From VRUE01 sp047519745 (GTDB lineage: Bacteria; Actinomycetota; Thermoleophilia; Solirubrobacterales; 70-9): DNA of 64,000 nt. This document shows positions 47,707 through 57,194 of the stretch, one piece after another. Position 1 is the first letter of the stretch. Every line of letters starts with the position of its first letter. The DNA lies in contig JAPVSJ010000009.1 in NCBI GenBank assembly GCA_047519745.1, forward strand, positions 11,505 to 75,504, written 5' to 3'. The translations under genes were made by a program, and so were the position numbers. The notes below the pieces were generated by a model. It was not told the DNA's origin. It searched no databases and saw only the letters and a list, made by a program, of their open reading frames with translations.

Positions 47707-49896
47707 TCACTGCGGGTCGACGTCGACGCTTATCGCCACGTCCTTGAGCGAGCGGTCAGCGGCCAGGCGCTCGACTGCGGCGCCGATCGCAGCGACCGTG
47801 CCCTCGCGGTCCTGGGCCTTGGTCAGCAGACGGCGGCGGTACTTGTTGCGGACGCGGAACATCGGCGCCGGGCCGAGCAGGTCGGTGTCGTGGGGCAGGG
47901 TCTCGGCGAGGCTGCCGGCCAGCTTCGATGCCGCTCCGTCGAGTCGCGGCTCGGACTCCGACTTGAGCACGACCCGAACCAGGTGGGAGAAGGGCGGGTA
48001 GCGGAGCGCGCGGCGGCGCTCGATCTCCTCCTCGAGGAATGCGGCGGAGTCATGGCGGGCAGCGTGGGCGATGCTCGCCGCTTCCGGCGCCAGGGTCTGG
48101 ACGATCACCTCTCCCCCGGCATCGCCGCGGCCGCTGCGCCCGGCGAGCTGGGCGACCATCGCGAAGGTGCGCTCGCCGGCGCGGAAGTCGGGGAAGCGCA
48201 GGGTCGCGTCGGCGTCGAGGATCGCGCTCAGGGTCACCTCGGGGAAGTCGTGGCCCTTGGCGACCATCTGGGTGCCGACCAGCACCGCGCTCTCAGCCTC
48301 GCCGAAGCCGGCGAGGATGCGGGCGTGGGCGCCGCGGCCCGAGGCGGTGTCGGAGTCGAGGCGGAAAACCGGCATCGGGTCGAGCTGCTCGGCCAGCAGC
48401 GCCTCGATCTGCTCGGTCCCGGCGCCGGCGCGCGAGAGCGTCGTCGAGTCGCAATCGGGACAGGCGCGCGGCAGCGGCTCCGCATGGGCACAGTGGTGGC
48501 AGACGAGTCGCCCGGCGTGACGGTGGACGATCAGCGAGACGTCGCAGTTGGGACAGCCCCAGTGCCGTCCGCAGGAGCGGCAGGTGAGCCAGGGGGCGAA
48601 GCCACGCCGGTTGACCATCAATATCGCCTTGGCGCCCGCCTCGCGCACCTCCCCCAACGCCTCCCAGGTGGCCGGGTGCAGGGGCCCCGAGCGTGGGGCC
48701 GCCTCGCGCATGTCGAGCACCTCGACCGGCGGCATCGGCCGGCCGTCGACCCGGCGCGGCAGCTCGAGCCGGGGCAGCTCCAGCCATGACTCCGGCCGCG
48801 GCGTCGCCGTGCCCGCGACCAGGATCGCGCCGCATTCCTCGGCGCGGCGGCGGGCGACGGTGCGGGCGTCGTAGCAGGGGTCGCCCTCCTGCTTGTAGGA
48901 GGAATCGTGCTCCTCGTCGATCACGATCAGGCCGAGGTCGCGGACCGGCGCGAAGACGGCGGAGCGAGGCCCGACGCAGACGCTCGCCTCGCCGCTGCGC
49001 AGGCGCCGCCACTCGTCGTAGCGCTCACCGGGCGAGAGCGCCGAGTGCAGGACCGCGAAGCGGTCGCCGAGCCGGGCACGGAAGCGCGCCACCGCCTGCG
49101 GGGCGAGGCCGATCTCGGGGACGAGGACGATCGCGCCCCGCCCCCGGGCCAGTGCCGCCTCGACCGCGGCCAGGTAGACCTCGGTCTTGCCCGAGCCGGT
49201 GACGCCGTGGAGAAGCAGCTTGCGCGGCGCGCCGGCCTCGCCGTCGAGCGCGGCGACGATCTCGGCGACGGCGCGCTCCTGCTCCTCGAGCAATCGCGGC
49301 CGGCCGGCCGCACCGCTGAGCGCGGCGTCACCCGGGCGACGGCGCACCCGCGAGCTGCGGGTCGAGATCAGCCCGCGCTCCTCCAGCCGCCGCAGGACCT
49401 GGCGGTCGGCACCGACCGCGGCGGCCATCTCGCCGGCCGACATCTCCCCCCCACCCAGGGCCTCCAGCGCCGCCCGCTGCTTGGCGCCAAGCCGCCCCGC
49501 CCCGGCAAGCGCCTCCTCGCCGGCGGCCGTGATCTCGGCGCGCAGCTCGGTCCGCGAGCGAACCCGCTGACCGCCGGCCCCCGTCCCGGGCGGCAGCACC
49601 AGCTGCAAACCGCGAGAGGGCGTCGAGCAGTACTCGCCGGCCACCCAGAGCCCGAGGCGGACGAGCTCCGCCGGCACGCCTGCCTCCAGCGCTTCCAGGG
49701 GCTCGGCGAGGCGCTCCTGCGGCAGCGCGGAAGTCTCGGCGAGGTCGACGATCACGCCCAGCGTTCTTTTCCGCCGACCGAACGGCACCCGCACCACGCT
49801 GCCAACCTCGAGACCCGCCATCTCCTCCGGCAGCCGGTAGTCGAAGGGACCGCGCAGGGCGCGGGCGGTCGTCAGCGGCTCGACCTTGGCAATCAC
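47707..49896 (-). CDS. priA: Primosomal protein N' (replication restart helicase PriA)
   Basis: A 729-residue PriA with intact helicase motifs: LLHGVTGSGKTEVYLAAVEA (Walker A), LIVIDEEHDSSYKQEGDPCY (DEEH) and GTQMVAKGHDFPEVTLSAIL with AGRSGRGDAGGEVIVQT. The zinc-binding module is complete: CRSC, CPNC, CHHC, CPDC (between about residues 440 and 490). The N-terminal 3'-DNA-binding domain begins MIAKVEPLTTARALRGPFDY. Many actinobacterial PriA proteins have degenerate helicase motifs; this one appears active. It is first in the priA-def-fmt-rsmB string. Confidence 0.95.
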   Translation of the reverse strand: MIAKVEPLTTARALRGPFDYRLPEEMAGLEVGSVVRVPFGRRKRTLGVIVDLAETSALPQERLAEPLEALEAGVPAELVRLGLWVAGEYCSTPSRGLQLVLPPGTGAGGQRVRSRTELRAEITAAGEEALAGAGRLGAKQRAALEALGGGEMSAGEMAAAVGADRQVLRRLEERGLISTRSSRVRRRPGDAALSGAAGRPRLLEEQERAVAEIVAALDGEAGAPRKLLLHGVTGSGKTEVYLAAVEAALARGRGAIVLVPEIGLAPQAVARFRARLGDRFAVLHSALSPGERYDEWRRLRSGEASVCVGPRSAVFAPVRDLGLIVIDEEHDSSYKQEGDPCYDARTVARRRAEECGAILVAGTATPRPESWLELPRLELPRRVDGRPMPPVEVLDMREAAPRSGPLHPATWEALGEVREAGAKAILMVNRRGFAPWLTCRSCGRHWGCPNCDVSLIVHRHAGRLVCHHCAHAEPLPRACPDCDSTTLSRAGAGTEQIEALLAEQLDPMPVFRLDSDTASGRGAHARILAGFGEAESAVLVGTQMVAKGHDFPEVTLSAILDADATLRFPDFRAGERTFAMVAQLAGRSGRGDAGGEVIVQTLAPEAASIAHAARHDSAAFLEEEIERRRALRYPPFSHLVRVVLKSESEPRLDGAASKLAGSLAETLPHDTDLLGPAPMFRVRNKYRRRLLTKAQDREGTVAAIGAAVERLAADRSLKDVAISVDVDPQ

Positions 49897-49944
49897 CCAC
49901 CCAAGCTATGGAGAAAGGCGGACGGCGGGATATCCTGCCCGGCG

Positions 49945-50451
49945 ATGGCTCTCAACCTCAGCCCCGGCGAGCAGGTGATCTTCCAGGGCCACCCCTCGTG
50001 GCGGGCGATCCTCGGCTTCTACCTGAAAGGGATCCTGGTCGCCGCGATCGTCGGCGTGATCGCCAAGCTGGCCGGCGCCGGCAGCGCGACCGTCTTCCTG
50101 ATCGTCCTCGTCGTGATCGCCGTCACCGTCCTCGCCGGCTTCGTCAAGCGGGTCGCGACGACGTACACGATCACCAGTCGCCGCCTCAACATCAAGCGCG
50201 GCATCGTCTCGCGCGAGATCCAGGAGACGCGACTGGAGCGGGTGCAGAACGTCAACTACCGCCAGTCGGTCTACCAGCGAGTGATGCAGATCGGCGACGT
50301 CGACTTCGACACCGCCGCGACCGACGACTACAACTTCGTCTTCGTCGGCGTCGCCGACCCTGGCGACGTCGTCCATCGAGTGGACCAAGCCACGGGTGCC
50401 GAGGCACCGGGCACTCACGGCCTCGGCGAGGCCCAGCCGCCGAGCAGCTAA
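49945..50451 (+). CDS. Membrane protein with PH-like (DUF304/YdbT-type) domain
   Basis: A 168-residue protein: MALNLSPGEQVIFQGHPSWR, then two membrane helices (AILGFYLKGILVAAIVGVIA, ATVFLIVLVVIAVTVLAGFV), then the bacterial PH domain TTYTITSRRLNIKRGIVSRE with ETRLERVQNVNYRQSVYQRV. The function of this family is unknown. TATCCT (49931-49936) eight bases before the ATG suggests a very short or absent leader. The stop overlaps the metK stop (CTAA). Confidence 0.85.
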   Translation: MALNLSPGEQVIFQGHPSWRAILGFYLKGILVAAIVGVIAKLAGAGSATVFLIVLVVIAVTVLAGFVKRVATTYTITSRRLNIKRGIVSREIQETRLERVQNVNYRQSVYQRVMQIGDVDFDTAATDDYNFVFVGVADPGDVVHRVDQATGAEAPGTHGLGEAQPPSS

Positions 50452-51701
50452 GCGGGGGTTGCCGCAGCTGAGCCCGCGGCGTCGCGCAGCGCATCCGCGC
50501 GGTCAGTCGCCTCCCAGGTGAAGTCCGGGCCCTCGCGGCCGAAGTGGCCGTATGCCGCCGTCTTGCGGTAGATCGGCCGGTGCAGGTCCAGGTAGCGGCG
50601 GAAGGCGCCGGGGCGCAGGTCGAACTCGGCTTCGACCAGGCGCGAGAGCTCCATGTCCGGCAGCTTGCCGGTGCCGAAGGTCTCGACCATCAGCGAGACG
50701 GGGTGGGCGACACCGATCGCGTAGGCGACCTGGACCTCGCAGCGCTGCGCCAGCTCGGCGGCGACCAGGTTCTTGGCGACGTGCCGCGCCGCGTAAGCGG
50801 CGGAGCGGTCGACCTTGGACGGGTCCTTGCCCGAGAAGGCGCCGCCGCCGTGGCGAGCCATGCCGCCGTAGGTGTCGACGATGATCTTGCGCCCGGTGAG
50901 ACCGGCGTCGCCGACCGGGCCGCCGATCACGAACTTGCCGGTCGGGTTGACGAGGAAGCCCTCGCGCAGCGCGGCCTCGTCGTAGAGGCCGTTCGCCTCG
51001 GCCTCGAGCACCGGCGCGACGACGTGCTGCCAGAGGTCGGGCTTGATCGTCGCCTCCGAGTCGATCCCCTCGGCGTGCTGAGTCGAGATCAGCAGCTTCT
51101 CGACCCGCACCGGGCGGCCATTCGCGTAGCGGACCGTGACCTGGGTCTTGCCGTCGGGGCCGAGGTAGTCGAGCGTGCCGTCCTTGCGCACCGCGGCGAG
51201 GCGCTCGGCGAGCCGGTGGGCGAGGTGGACCGGCATCGGCATCAGCGCATCGGTCTCGTCGGTGGCGTAGCCGAACATCATCCCCTGGTCTCCGGCCCCG
51301 GCCAGCAGCAGTTCGTCGTCGGTCGAAGGGCCGGTGCGGGTCTCGTGCGAGGCGTCGACGCCCTGGGCGATGTCGGGCGACTGCTTGTCGAGCGAGACGA
51401 GGACCGAGATGTGGTCGCAGTTGTAGCCGTAGTCGCCGTGGTCGTAGCCGATGTCGCGGATCGTCTCGCGGACCAGCTCGGGCACGTCGAGGTGGACGTC
51501 GGTTGAGATCTCGCCCGAGACGACCGCCATGCCGGTGTTGACCAGGGTCTCGCAGGCGACCCGCCCCTGGGGATCGCCCGCCATCACGGCGTCGAGGATG
51601 GAGTCGGAGATCGCGTCGCAGACCTTGTCGGGATGACCCTCGGTGACCGACTCGGAAGTGAAGAGGTACTCGCCCTCGGCGAGCGGCTGGATGGTTGACA
51701 T
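50448..51701 (-). CDS. metK: S-adenosylmethionine synthetase
   Basis: A 417-residue enzyme making SAM from methionine and ATP. It starts MSTIQPLAEGEYLFTSESVT with EGHPDKVCDAISDSILDAVM, GAGDQGMMFGYATDETDALM, and the P-loop-like GGGAFSGKDPSKVDRSAAYA. C-terminal elements (EVQVAYAIGVAHPVSLMVET) are complete. A longer open frame upstream is antisense or out-of-frame der sequence. It starts 24 bp after der; no SAM riboswitch fits in that gap. Confidence 0.97.
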   Translation of the reverse strand: MSTIQPLAEGEYLFTSESVTEGHPDKVCDAISDSILDAVMAGDPQGRVACETLVNTGMAVVSGEISTDVHLDVPELVRETIRDIGYDHGDYGYNCDHISVLVSLDKQSPDIAQGVDASHETRTGPSTDDELLLAGAGDQGMMFGYATDETDALMPMPVHLAHRLAERLAAVRKDGTLDYLGPDGKTQVTVRYANGRPVRVEKLLISTQHAEGIDSEATIKPDLWQHVVAPVLEAEANGLYDEAALREGFLVNPTGKFVIGGPVGDAGLTGRKIIVDTYGGMARHGGGAFSGKDPSKVDRSAAYAARHVAKNLVAAELAQRCEVQVAYAIGVAHPVSLMVETFGTGKLPDMELSRLVEAEFDLRPGAFRRYLDLHRPIYRKTAAYGHFGREGPDFTWEATDRADALRDAAGSAAATPA

Positions 51702-51724
51702 TCGCGAAGCGTACCGGGGGCCAG

Positions 51725-53035
51725 TCAGCGACGGCGGCCCGTGTGCGGAACGAAATCGATGATGAGCGGGACGCCCTCGAGGCCGTAGGCCTCGCGCATC
51801 CGGTTCTCCAGGTGGTAGGCCCAGTCGCGGACGATCAGCTTGCGGTCGTTGACCTGGATCGCGAAGCGCGGCGGGCTCTCGCCGATCTGCGCCGAGTAGT
51901 AGAGGCGCAGCCGCCGGCCGCGCCGCGAGGGCGGCGGCGTCGTCGCGACCACGTCGGCGACGAAGCGGTTCAGCTCCGGGGTCGGGATCCGCTCGGCGGC
52001 ACGGTCGGCGAGCCGCAGGGCCTTGGGCAGCAGCTTGTCGACGTTGCGCCCGTAGAGCGCCGAAGCGGTGACGACCTCGGGCCGCAGGCGCAGCTTGCGC
52101 TCGACCCGCGCCCGCGCGTCGTCGACGTCGGTCATGCCGATGTCCCACTTGTTGAGGACGAGCAGGGTCGCGCAGCCGGCCCGCATCGCCATCTCGGAGA
52201 TCCGCAGGTCCTCCGCCGTCACCCCGTCGGCGGCGTCGCAGACGACGATCGCCACGTCGGCCCGCTCGACCGCCAGCTCGGAGCGCAGCTGCGCGTAGTA
52301 GTCGACCGTCCCGGCGACCTTGGAGCGCCGGCGCAGGCCCGCGGTATCGACCAGCAGGACCGGGCGCCCATCGACCTCGAGCTCGGTGTCGATCGCGTCG
52401 CGGGTCGTTCCGGCCCGCTCGGAGACGATCACCCGCTCGCTGCCGAGGAATGCGTTGACCAGCGAGGACTTGCCGGCGTTGGGGCGACCGACCACGGCGA
52501 TGTGGACGGCCTCCTTGCCTGCTGCCGGCGGCGGCAGCTCCCCCAGCAGCTCGACGATCCGGTCGAGCAGGTCGCCCGTGCCGAGCCCGTGCGTCGCCGA
52601 GACGGCCATTGGGTCGCCGAGGCCGAGCTGGTGGAACTCGGCGGCGACGTGCTCCTCGCCGGGGCGGTCGGCTTTGTTGACGACGACGAGGACGGGGACG
52701 TCGGCGCCGCGCAGCGTCTTCGCCAGCTCGGCGTCTCCGGCCCTGACCCCGGCCCGGCCGTCGACGACGAGCAGGATCGCCTCGGCCTCGGCGATCCCGA
52801 TCCGCGCTTGGCGCTGCACGTCCTCGGCCAGCTCGCTCTCGTCGGCGAGGTCGATGCCGCCGGTGTCGAGCAGGTCGAAGGCGACGCCGTTCCACTCACA
52901 GGGAACGCGCTTGCGGTCGCGCGTGACACCGGGCTCGGCGTCGGTGACGGCCTCACGGCCGCCCGCAAGCCGGTTGACCAGGGTGCTCTTGCCGACGTTG
53001 GGGAAGCCGACGACGGCGACGGTCGGCTTGCTCAC
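51725..53035 (-). CDS. der: Ribosome biogenesis GTPase Der (EngA)
   Basis: A 436-residue protein with two tandem GTPase domains and a C-terminal KH-like domain, needed for 50S assembly. G1 motifs are VAVVGFPNVGKSTLVNRLAG and IAVVGRPNAGKSSLVNAFLG; G3 are LLDTGGIDLADESEL and LLVDTAGLRRRSKVAGTVDY; G4 are VVNKADRPG and VLNKWDIGMTD. The KH end is FVADVVATTPPPSRRGRRLR. It overlaps cmk by 4 bp. Confidence 0.97.
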   Translation of the reverse strand: MSKPTVAVVGFPNVGKSTLVNRLAGGREAVTDAEPGVTRDRKRVPCEWNGVAFDLLDTGGIDLADESELAEDVQRQARIGIAEAEAILLVVDGRAGVRAGDAELAKTLRGADVPVLVVVNKADRPGEEHVAAEFHQLGLGDPMAVSATHGLGTGDLLDRIVELLGELPPPAAGKEAVHIAVVGRPNAGKSSLVNAFLGSERVIVSERAGTTRDAIDTELEVDGRPVLLVDTAGLRRRSKVAGTVDYYAQLRSELAVERADVAIVVCDAADGVTAEDLRISEMAMRAGCATLLVLNKWDIGMTDVDDARARVERKLRLRPEVVTASALYGRNVDKLLPKALRLADRAAERIPTPELNRFVADVVATTPPPSRRGRRLRLYYSAQIGESPPRFAIQVNDRKLIVRDWAYHLENRMREAYGLEGVPLIIDFVPHTGRRR

Positions 53036-53670
53036 GCGATCCCCCGCTCCCGAGCCAGCTCGACAATCCGCCCGACGACCTCGTCGAGGCCGAGGTCGGT
53101 CGTATCGATCTCGACCGCATCATCGGCCGCCCGCAGGGCACTGTGCTCACGGTTCTCGTCGCGCTCGTCGCGCTCGCGCTGGGCGGCGAGCACCGCGGTC
53201 TCGTCCTCGCCGGTCTGCGCGGCCCGGCGACGGGCACGCTCCTCAGCCGATGCGGTGAGAAAGACCTTCAGCGGCGCCTCGGGGCTGACCACGGTGCCGA
53301 TGTCGCGGCCCTCGGCTACATAGCGACCGGCCTCGATCAGCTGCCGCTGGCGCGCAACCATAGCCTCACGCACCGGTGGGTGGACAGAAGCGCGCGAGGA
53401 TGCCTCGGTCACGCCGGGCTCGCGGATCGCGACGCCGACGTCGCGACCGTCGAGATCGACCCGCTCGCCCTCGAAGCCGATACGCAACGAGCGCGCCAGG
53501 GCGCCGATCTCATCGGGATCGTCGAGGTCGACGTCACGCTCGATCCCGGCGAGAGCCACGCAGCGGTACATCGCCCCGGAGTCGAGGTAGGTGAAGCCGA
53601 GCGCCGCCGCAACGGCGCGGGCGACGGTTGACTTGCCGGCCCCGGCGGGCCCGTCGATCGCGATGACCAT
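53032..53670 (-). CDS. cmk: Cytidylate kinase
   Basis: A 212-residue CMP/dCMP kinase. The P-loop is MVIAIDGPAGAGKSTVARAV. LGFTYLDSGAMYRCVALAGI binds the nucleotide, and VVSPEAPLKVFLTASAEERA belongs to the lid. It lies in the aroA-cmk-der order common in bacteria. Confidence 0.95.
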   Translation of the reverse strand: MVIAIDGPAGAGKSTVARAVAAALGFTYLDSGAMYRCVALAGIERDVDLDDPDEIGALARSLRIGFEGERVDLDGRDVGVAIREPGVTEASSRASVHPPVREAMVARQRQLIEAGRYVAEGRDIGTVVSPEAPLKVFLTASAEERARRRAAQTGEDETAVLAAQRERDERDENREHSALRAADDAVEIDTTDLGLDEVVGRIVELARERGIA

Positions 53671-53707
53671 GGGCGGCAGCGTATGCGCGTCGATCCACCG
53701 GCGCGGA

Positions 53708-55003
53708 TCAGCCGCTGGCCAGCGAGGCGAGGTCCGCTTCGAAGCCGGGGTAGCTGACCGCGGCGGCGTCCATGCCGGTGACCTCGACCCCCTCGCGCGA
53801 TGCGAGACCGGCGATCGCGCCGAACATCGCTATGCGGTGGTCGCCTTGGGAGTCGATCGTGCCGCCGCGCAGGCCGCCCCCGCCCTCGATTCGCATGCCG
53901 TCCTCGCTCGTCTCCACAGCCGCGCCAAGCCCCCGTAGGGCGGCGCTCACGGTGTCGATCCGGTCGCTCTCCTTGCGACGCAGCTCGGCGGCGTCGCGGA
54001 TCGTCGTCTCGCCCTCGGCGAAGCAGGCGGCGAGGGCGACCAGCGGCAGCTCGTCGATCGCCAGCGGGACGTCGGCGCCACTGACTTCGGTGCCTCGCAG
54101 CTCCGAGGAGCGGACGCGAAGCCGTCCGCTCGGCTCCCCCCCGCGCTCGCCCTCGGGCTCGACCTCGATCTCTGCACCCATGCGGTCGAGGATCGAGAGC
54201 AAGCCCGTCCGGGTCGGGTTGAGGCCGACCCCGGCGAGGGTGACGTCGCTGTCGGCAACGAGCAGCGCCGCAACGATGAAGAAAGCGGCAGAGGAGAAGT
54301 CGGCCGGGACGGCGATCTCGCCGGGTTCGAGGCGCGCCGCCGGCCGCACGGTGACGGCGCCCTCGCCGCGCTCGATCTCGGCCCCTGCCGCGGCCAGCAT
54401 CCGCTCGCTGTGGTCGCGGCTCGGCAGCGGCTCGACGATCCGCGTCTTGCCGTCGGCCAGCAGGCCGGCGAACAGCAGGCAGGACTTGACCTGGGCGCTC
54501 GCGACGGGCATCTCGTACTCGATGCCGTTGAGCGGCGCGGCCTCGATCCGCAGCGGCGGCAGGCGACCCTCGCGGCACTCGATCCGGGCCCCCATCAGGC
54601 GTAGCGGCGCCGCGATCCGGTCGACCGGGCGACGGCGAATCGAGTCGTCGCCGTCGAGCGTCCACGCGCCCGCCTCCTGACCGGCAAGCCAGCCCGGCAG
54701 CAGGCGCAGCAGGGTGCCGGCGTTGCCTACGTCGATCGCGGCCGGCGCGGCCGCCCGCAGGCCGACCCCGCGCATGCGCAAGCGCGACTCGAGCGCGTCC
54801 GCGCCAATCCCCTCGACCTCGGTGCCCAGGGCTCTGACCGCGGCGAGGGTCGAGCGCGTGTCGGCCGCGTCGAGGTAGTTCTCGATCACGGTCTCCCCCT
54901 CGCCCATCGCCGCGATAAGCGCCGCCCGGTGGGAGACCGACTTGTCGGGCGGCGGCCTGAGGCTGCCGCTGAGCGGTCCCGATGGGTCGAACCGGGTCGG
55001 CAA
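53708..55003 (-). CDS. aroA: 3-phosphoshikimate 1-carboxyvinyltransferase (EPSP synthase)
   Basis: A 431-residue enzyme joining PEP to shikimate-3-phosphate. It has GSLRPPPDKSVSHRAALIAA, the VGNAGTLLRLLPGWLAG loop, DDSIRRRPVDRIAAPLRLMG, VPADFSSAAFFIVAALLVAD and GDHRIAMFGAIAGLASREGV. It lies between tyrA and cmk. From the PxxK and NAGT loops it is a complete enzyme; the glyphosate class was not assigned. Confidence 0.95.
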   Translation of the reverse strand: MPTRFDPSGPLSGSLRPPPDKSVSHRAALIAAMGEGETVIENYLDAADTRSTLAAVRALGTEVEGIGADALESRLRMRGVGLRAAAPAAIDVGNAGTLLRLLPGWLAGQEAGAWTLDGDDSIRRRPVDRIAAPLRLMGARIECREGRLPPLRIEAAPLNGIEYEMPVASAQVKSCLLFAGLLADGKTRIVEPLPSRDHSERMLAAAGAEIERGEGAVTVRPAARLEPGEIAVPADFSSAAFFIVAALLVADSDVTLAGVGLNPTRTGLLSILDRMGAEIEVEPEGERGGEPSGRLRVRSSELRGTEVSGADVPLAIDELPLVALAACFAEGETTIRDAAELRRKESDRIDTVSAALRGLGAAVETSEDGMRIEGGGGLRGGTIDSQGDHRIAMFGAIAGLASREGVEVTGMDAAAVSYPGFEADLASLASG

Positions 55004-55011
55004 GGAAATCG

Positions 55012-56094
55012 TCAGTCCCCGGCGAGCACGTTCGCGCTGTGGCCCAGCTCACGGACCAGCTCCGCGGCGCGCTCGGCCTGCTCCTCGCTTGCCACCCAGA
55101 GCGAGATCGCGCCGGACTTCATATCGGTGGCGGGGTGCAGCGCCATGTCCTCGATGTTCACCCCGGCCTCGCCCAGCGCCAGCGCCAGCTCGGCGACGAT
55201 GCCGGGACGGTTGGCGACGATGACACGCAGCTCGCGCAGCTCGCCGCCCTCCGAGTCGGCCTCGAGCAGACCGCGTCGATCGGCACCGGCCTTCGCATGC
55301 CAGGCGGCAATGGCATCCGTGTCGCCCGCGCCGATCAGCTCCCGCGCCTCGCCCAAGCGGGCGATCGCGTCGTCGATCGCGGCCGTGACCGCGTCGCTGT
55401 TGCCGCTGAAGATGTCGCCCCAGATCGAGGGGTTCGAGCCGGCCACCCGGGTCGCGTCGCGGAAGCTCGGGCCGACCTCGGGGAGGCGCTCGGAGTCGCG
55501 GGTCAGCTCCGCCGCCGCCTGGGCGGCGAGGACGTTGGCCAGGACGTGCGGCAGGTGGCTGACCGTCGCCATCAGCCGGTCGTGCGCGGCGGCGTCGATC
55601 GCCTGCGGGCGCGCGCCGAGCCCGGCGATCGTCCGCTGCAGGCGGTCGTAGAGGATGCCGCTCGAGTTCTCTGTCGGCGTCAGGTACCAGCGGGCGCCGT
55701 CGAAGAGGTCGGCGCGCGCATTCGCCACCCCTGCGGTCTCGGCCCCCGCCAGCGGGTGCCCGCCGATGAAGCGCTCGTCTCCGCCGAACGCGGCGACGAG
55801 CTGGCGCTTGGTCGAGCCGGCGTCGGTGACGACCGCGTCCTCGCCGCTGGCCTCGAGCGCCGCCGCAACCAAATCCGGCAGGGCCGAGACCGGCCCGGCG
55901 CAGAAGACGACCTCGGCGCCGGCGCACGCCTCCTCGATCGAGCCCGCCGGCTCGTCGATCGCGCCCAGCTCGAGGGCCCGCTCGACGCTCGGCCGGTTCG
56001 GGCCCCAGCCGACGACCTCACTGCCGAGCCGCTCCTTCGCGGCGAACCCGATCGAGCCTCCGATCAGGCCCACCCCGAGGACGGCCGTACGCAT
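55012..56094 (-). CDS. tyrA: Prephenate dehydrogenase with C-terminal ACT domain
   Basis: A 360-residue enzyme forming 4-hydroxyphenylpyruvate on the tyrosine pathway. The NAD-binding N-terminus is RTAVLGVGLIGGSIGFAAKE. The catalytic part includes FIGGHPLAGAETAGVANARA and ATVSHLPHVLANVLAAQAAA. The ACT domain (LRVIVANRPGIVAELALALG, AGVNIEDMALHPATDMKSGA) suggests amino acid feedback control, probably by tyrosine. It shares one base with aroF. Confidence 0.95.
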   Translation of the reverse strand: MRTAVLGVGLIGGSIGFAAKERLGSEVVGWGPNRPSVERALELGAIDEPAGSIEEACAGAEVVFCAGPVSALPDLVAAALEASGEDAVVTDAGSTKRQLVAAFGGDERFIGGHPLAGAETAGVANARADLFDGARWYLTPTENSSGILYDRLQRTIAGLGARPQAIDAAAHDRLMATVSHLPHVLANVLAAQAAAELTRDSERLPEVGPSFRDATRVAGSNPSIWGDIFSGNSDAVTAAIDDAIARLGEARELIGAGDTDAIAAWHAKAGADRRGLLEADSEGGELRELRVIVANRPGIVAELALALGEAGVNIEDMALHPATDMKSGAISLWVASEEQAERAAELVRELGHSANVLAGD

Positions 56095-57194
56095 CAGCCG
56101 CGCCGCGCCCTGACCGCTGCCGCCAATCCCTCCAGCGCCGTGACCGTGTGATCCCAGTCGATGCAGGGATCGGTGATCGATTGCCCGTAGACGAGCGAGT
56201 CGCCGTCGCCGAGGTCCTGGCGACCCTCGACCAGGAAGGACTCGAGCATGACGCCGACGATCGCCGCGTTGCCGACGGCCACCTGGTCGCCGATCTCAGC
56301 CGTGGCGAGCATCTGCTTTGCGGGGTCCTTGGCGCTGTTGTCGTGCGAGGCGTCGATCACCAGGCGCTCGGCGAGGCCAGCGCCGGAGAGCATCTCCAGC
56401 GCCCGCGCGACGCCCTCGGGGTCGCAGTTGGGGCCGCCGCGACCGCCGCGCAGGATGACGTGACCGTCGGGATTGCCGACGGTGTGGAGGATCGCCGGCC
56501 GACCGGCGTCGTCGATCCCGGCGAAGGCGTGGGGAGCCGCCGCGGCGCGCACCGCGTCGACCGCCACCTGGACGTTTCCGTCGGTGCGATTCTTGAAGCC
56601 GATCGGCATCGAGAGGCCGGAGCCGAGCTGGCGGTGGATCTGACTCTCCGTGGTACGGGCGCCGATCGCGCCCCAGGCGACCGTGTCGGAGATGTACTGC
56701 GGCGTGATCGGGTCGAGGAACTCGCAGCCGATCGGCAGGCCGAGGTCGAGCACCTGCAACAGCAGGGTGCGCGCCATGCGCAGCCCGGCGTTGACGTCGC
56801 AGGAACCGTCGAGGTAGGGGTCGTTGATCAGCCCCTTCCAGCCGGTCGTCGTCCGCGGCTTCTCGAAGTAGACGCGCATCGCCACCAGCAGGTCGTCGTT
56901 CAGCCCCGCGGCCAGCTCGGCGAGGCGGCCGCCGTACTCGAGCGCCCCCTCGACGTCGTGGACGCTGCAGGGGCCGACCACGACCAGCAACCGGTCGTCG
57001 ACCCGCTCGAGCACGTTCTCGACGTCCTTGCGCCCCTTCACCACGACCCGCTCGCGCTCCTCGCCGAGCGGCAGGTCGCCGAGCAGGGCTTCCGGCGGAA
57101 CCAGCTCGACGACCCGCTCGATTCGCTGGTCGCGAACCCGGTCCCGCCCCTCCTGTCGCATTCCGATGATCATCTCCTCGCCGCCTTTCTCCAC
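56094..57194 (-). CDS. aroF: 3-deoxy-7-phosphoheptulonate (DAHP) synthase, type I
   Basis: A 366-residue DAHP synthase, the first step of the shikimate pathway. It has LLVVVGPCSVHDVEGALEYG, MRVYFEKPRTTTGWKGLIND, LPIGCEFLDPITPQYISDTV and IGARTTESQIHRQLGSGLSM with VIDASHDNSAKDPAKQM. The pattern is the AroF/G/H class. The GTG at 57194 has a TAGAGT box 7 nt upstream, fitting a leaderless transcript; ATG codons 7 or 11 codons downstream are alternatives. Confidence 0.94.
   Translation of the reverse strand: MEKGGEEMIIGMRQEGRDRVRDQRIERVVELVPPEALLGDLPLGEERERVVVKGRKDVENVLERVDDRLLVVVGPCSVHDVEGALEYGGRLAELAAGLNDDLLVAMRVYFEKPRTTTGWKGLINDPYLDGSCDVNAGLRMARTLLLQVLDLGLPIGCEFLDPITPQYISDTVAWGAIGARTTESQIHRQLGSGLSMPIGFKNRTDGNVQVAVDAVRAAAAPHAFAGIDDAGRPAILHTVGNPDGHVILRGGRGGPNCDPEGVARALEMLSGAGLAERLVIDASHDNSAKDPAKQMLATAEIGDQVAVGNAAIVGVMLESFLVEGRQDLGDGDSLVYGQSITDPCIDWDHTVTALEGLAAAVRARRG

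Noticed and set aside
51702..51724. SAM riboswitch before metK
   Set aside because: The der-metK gap is only 23 bp.
50448..52895. Single 815-residue protein covering metK and part of der
   Set aside because: Only the portion from 51701 down matches MetK; the upstream part is out-of-frame der sequence rich in Arg.
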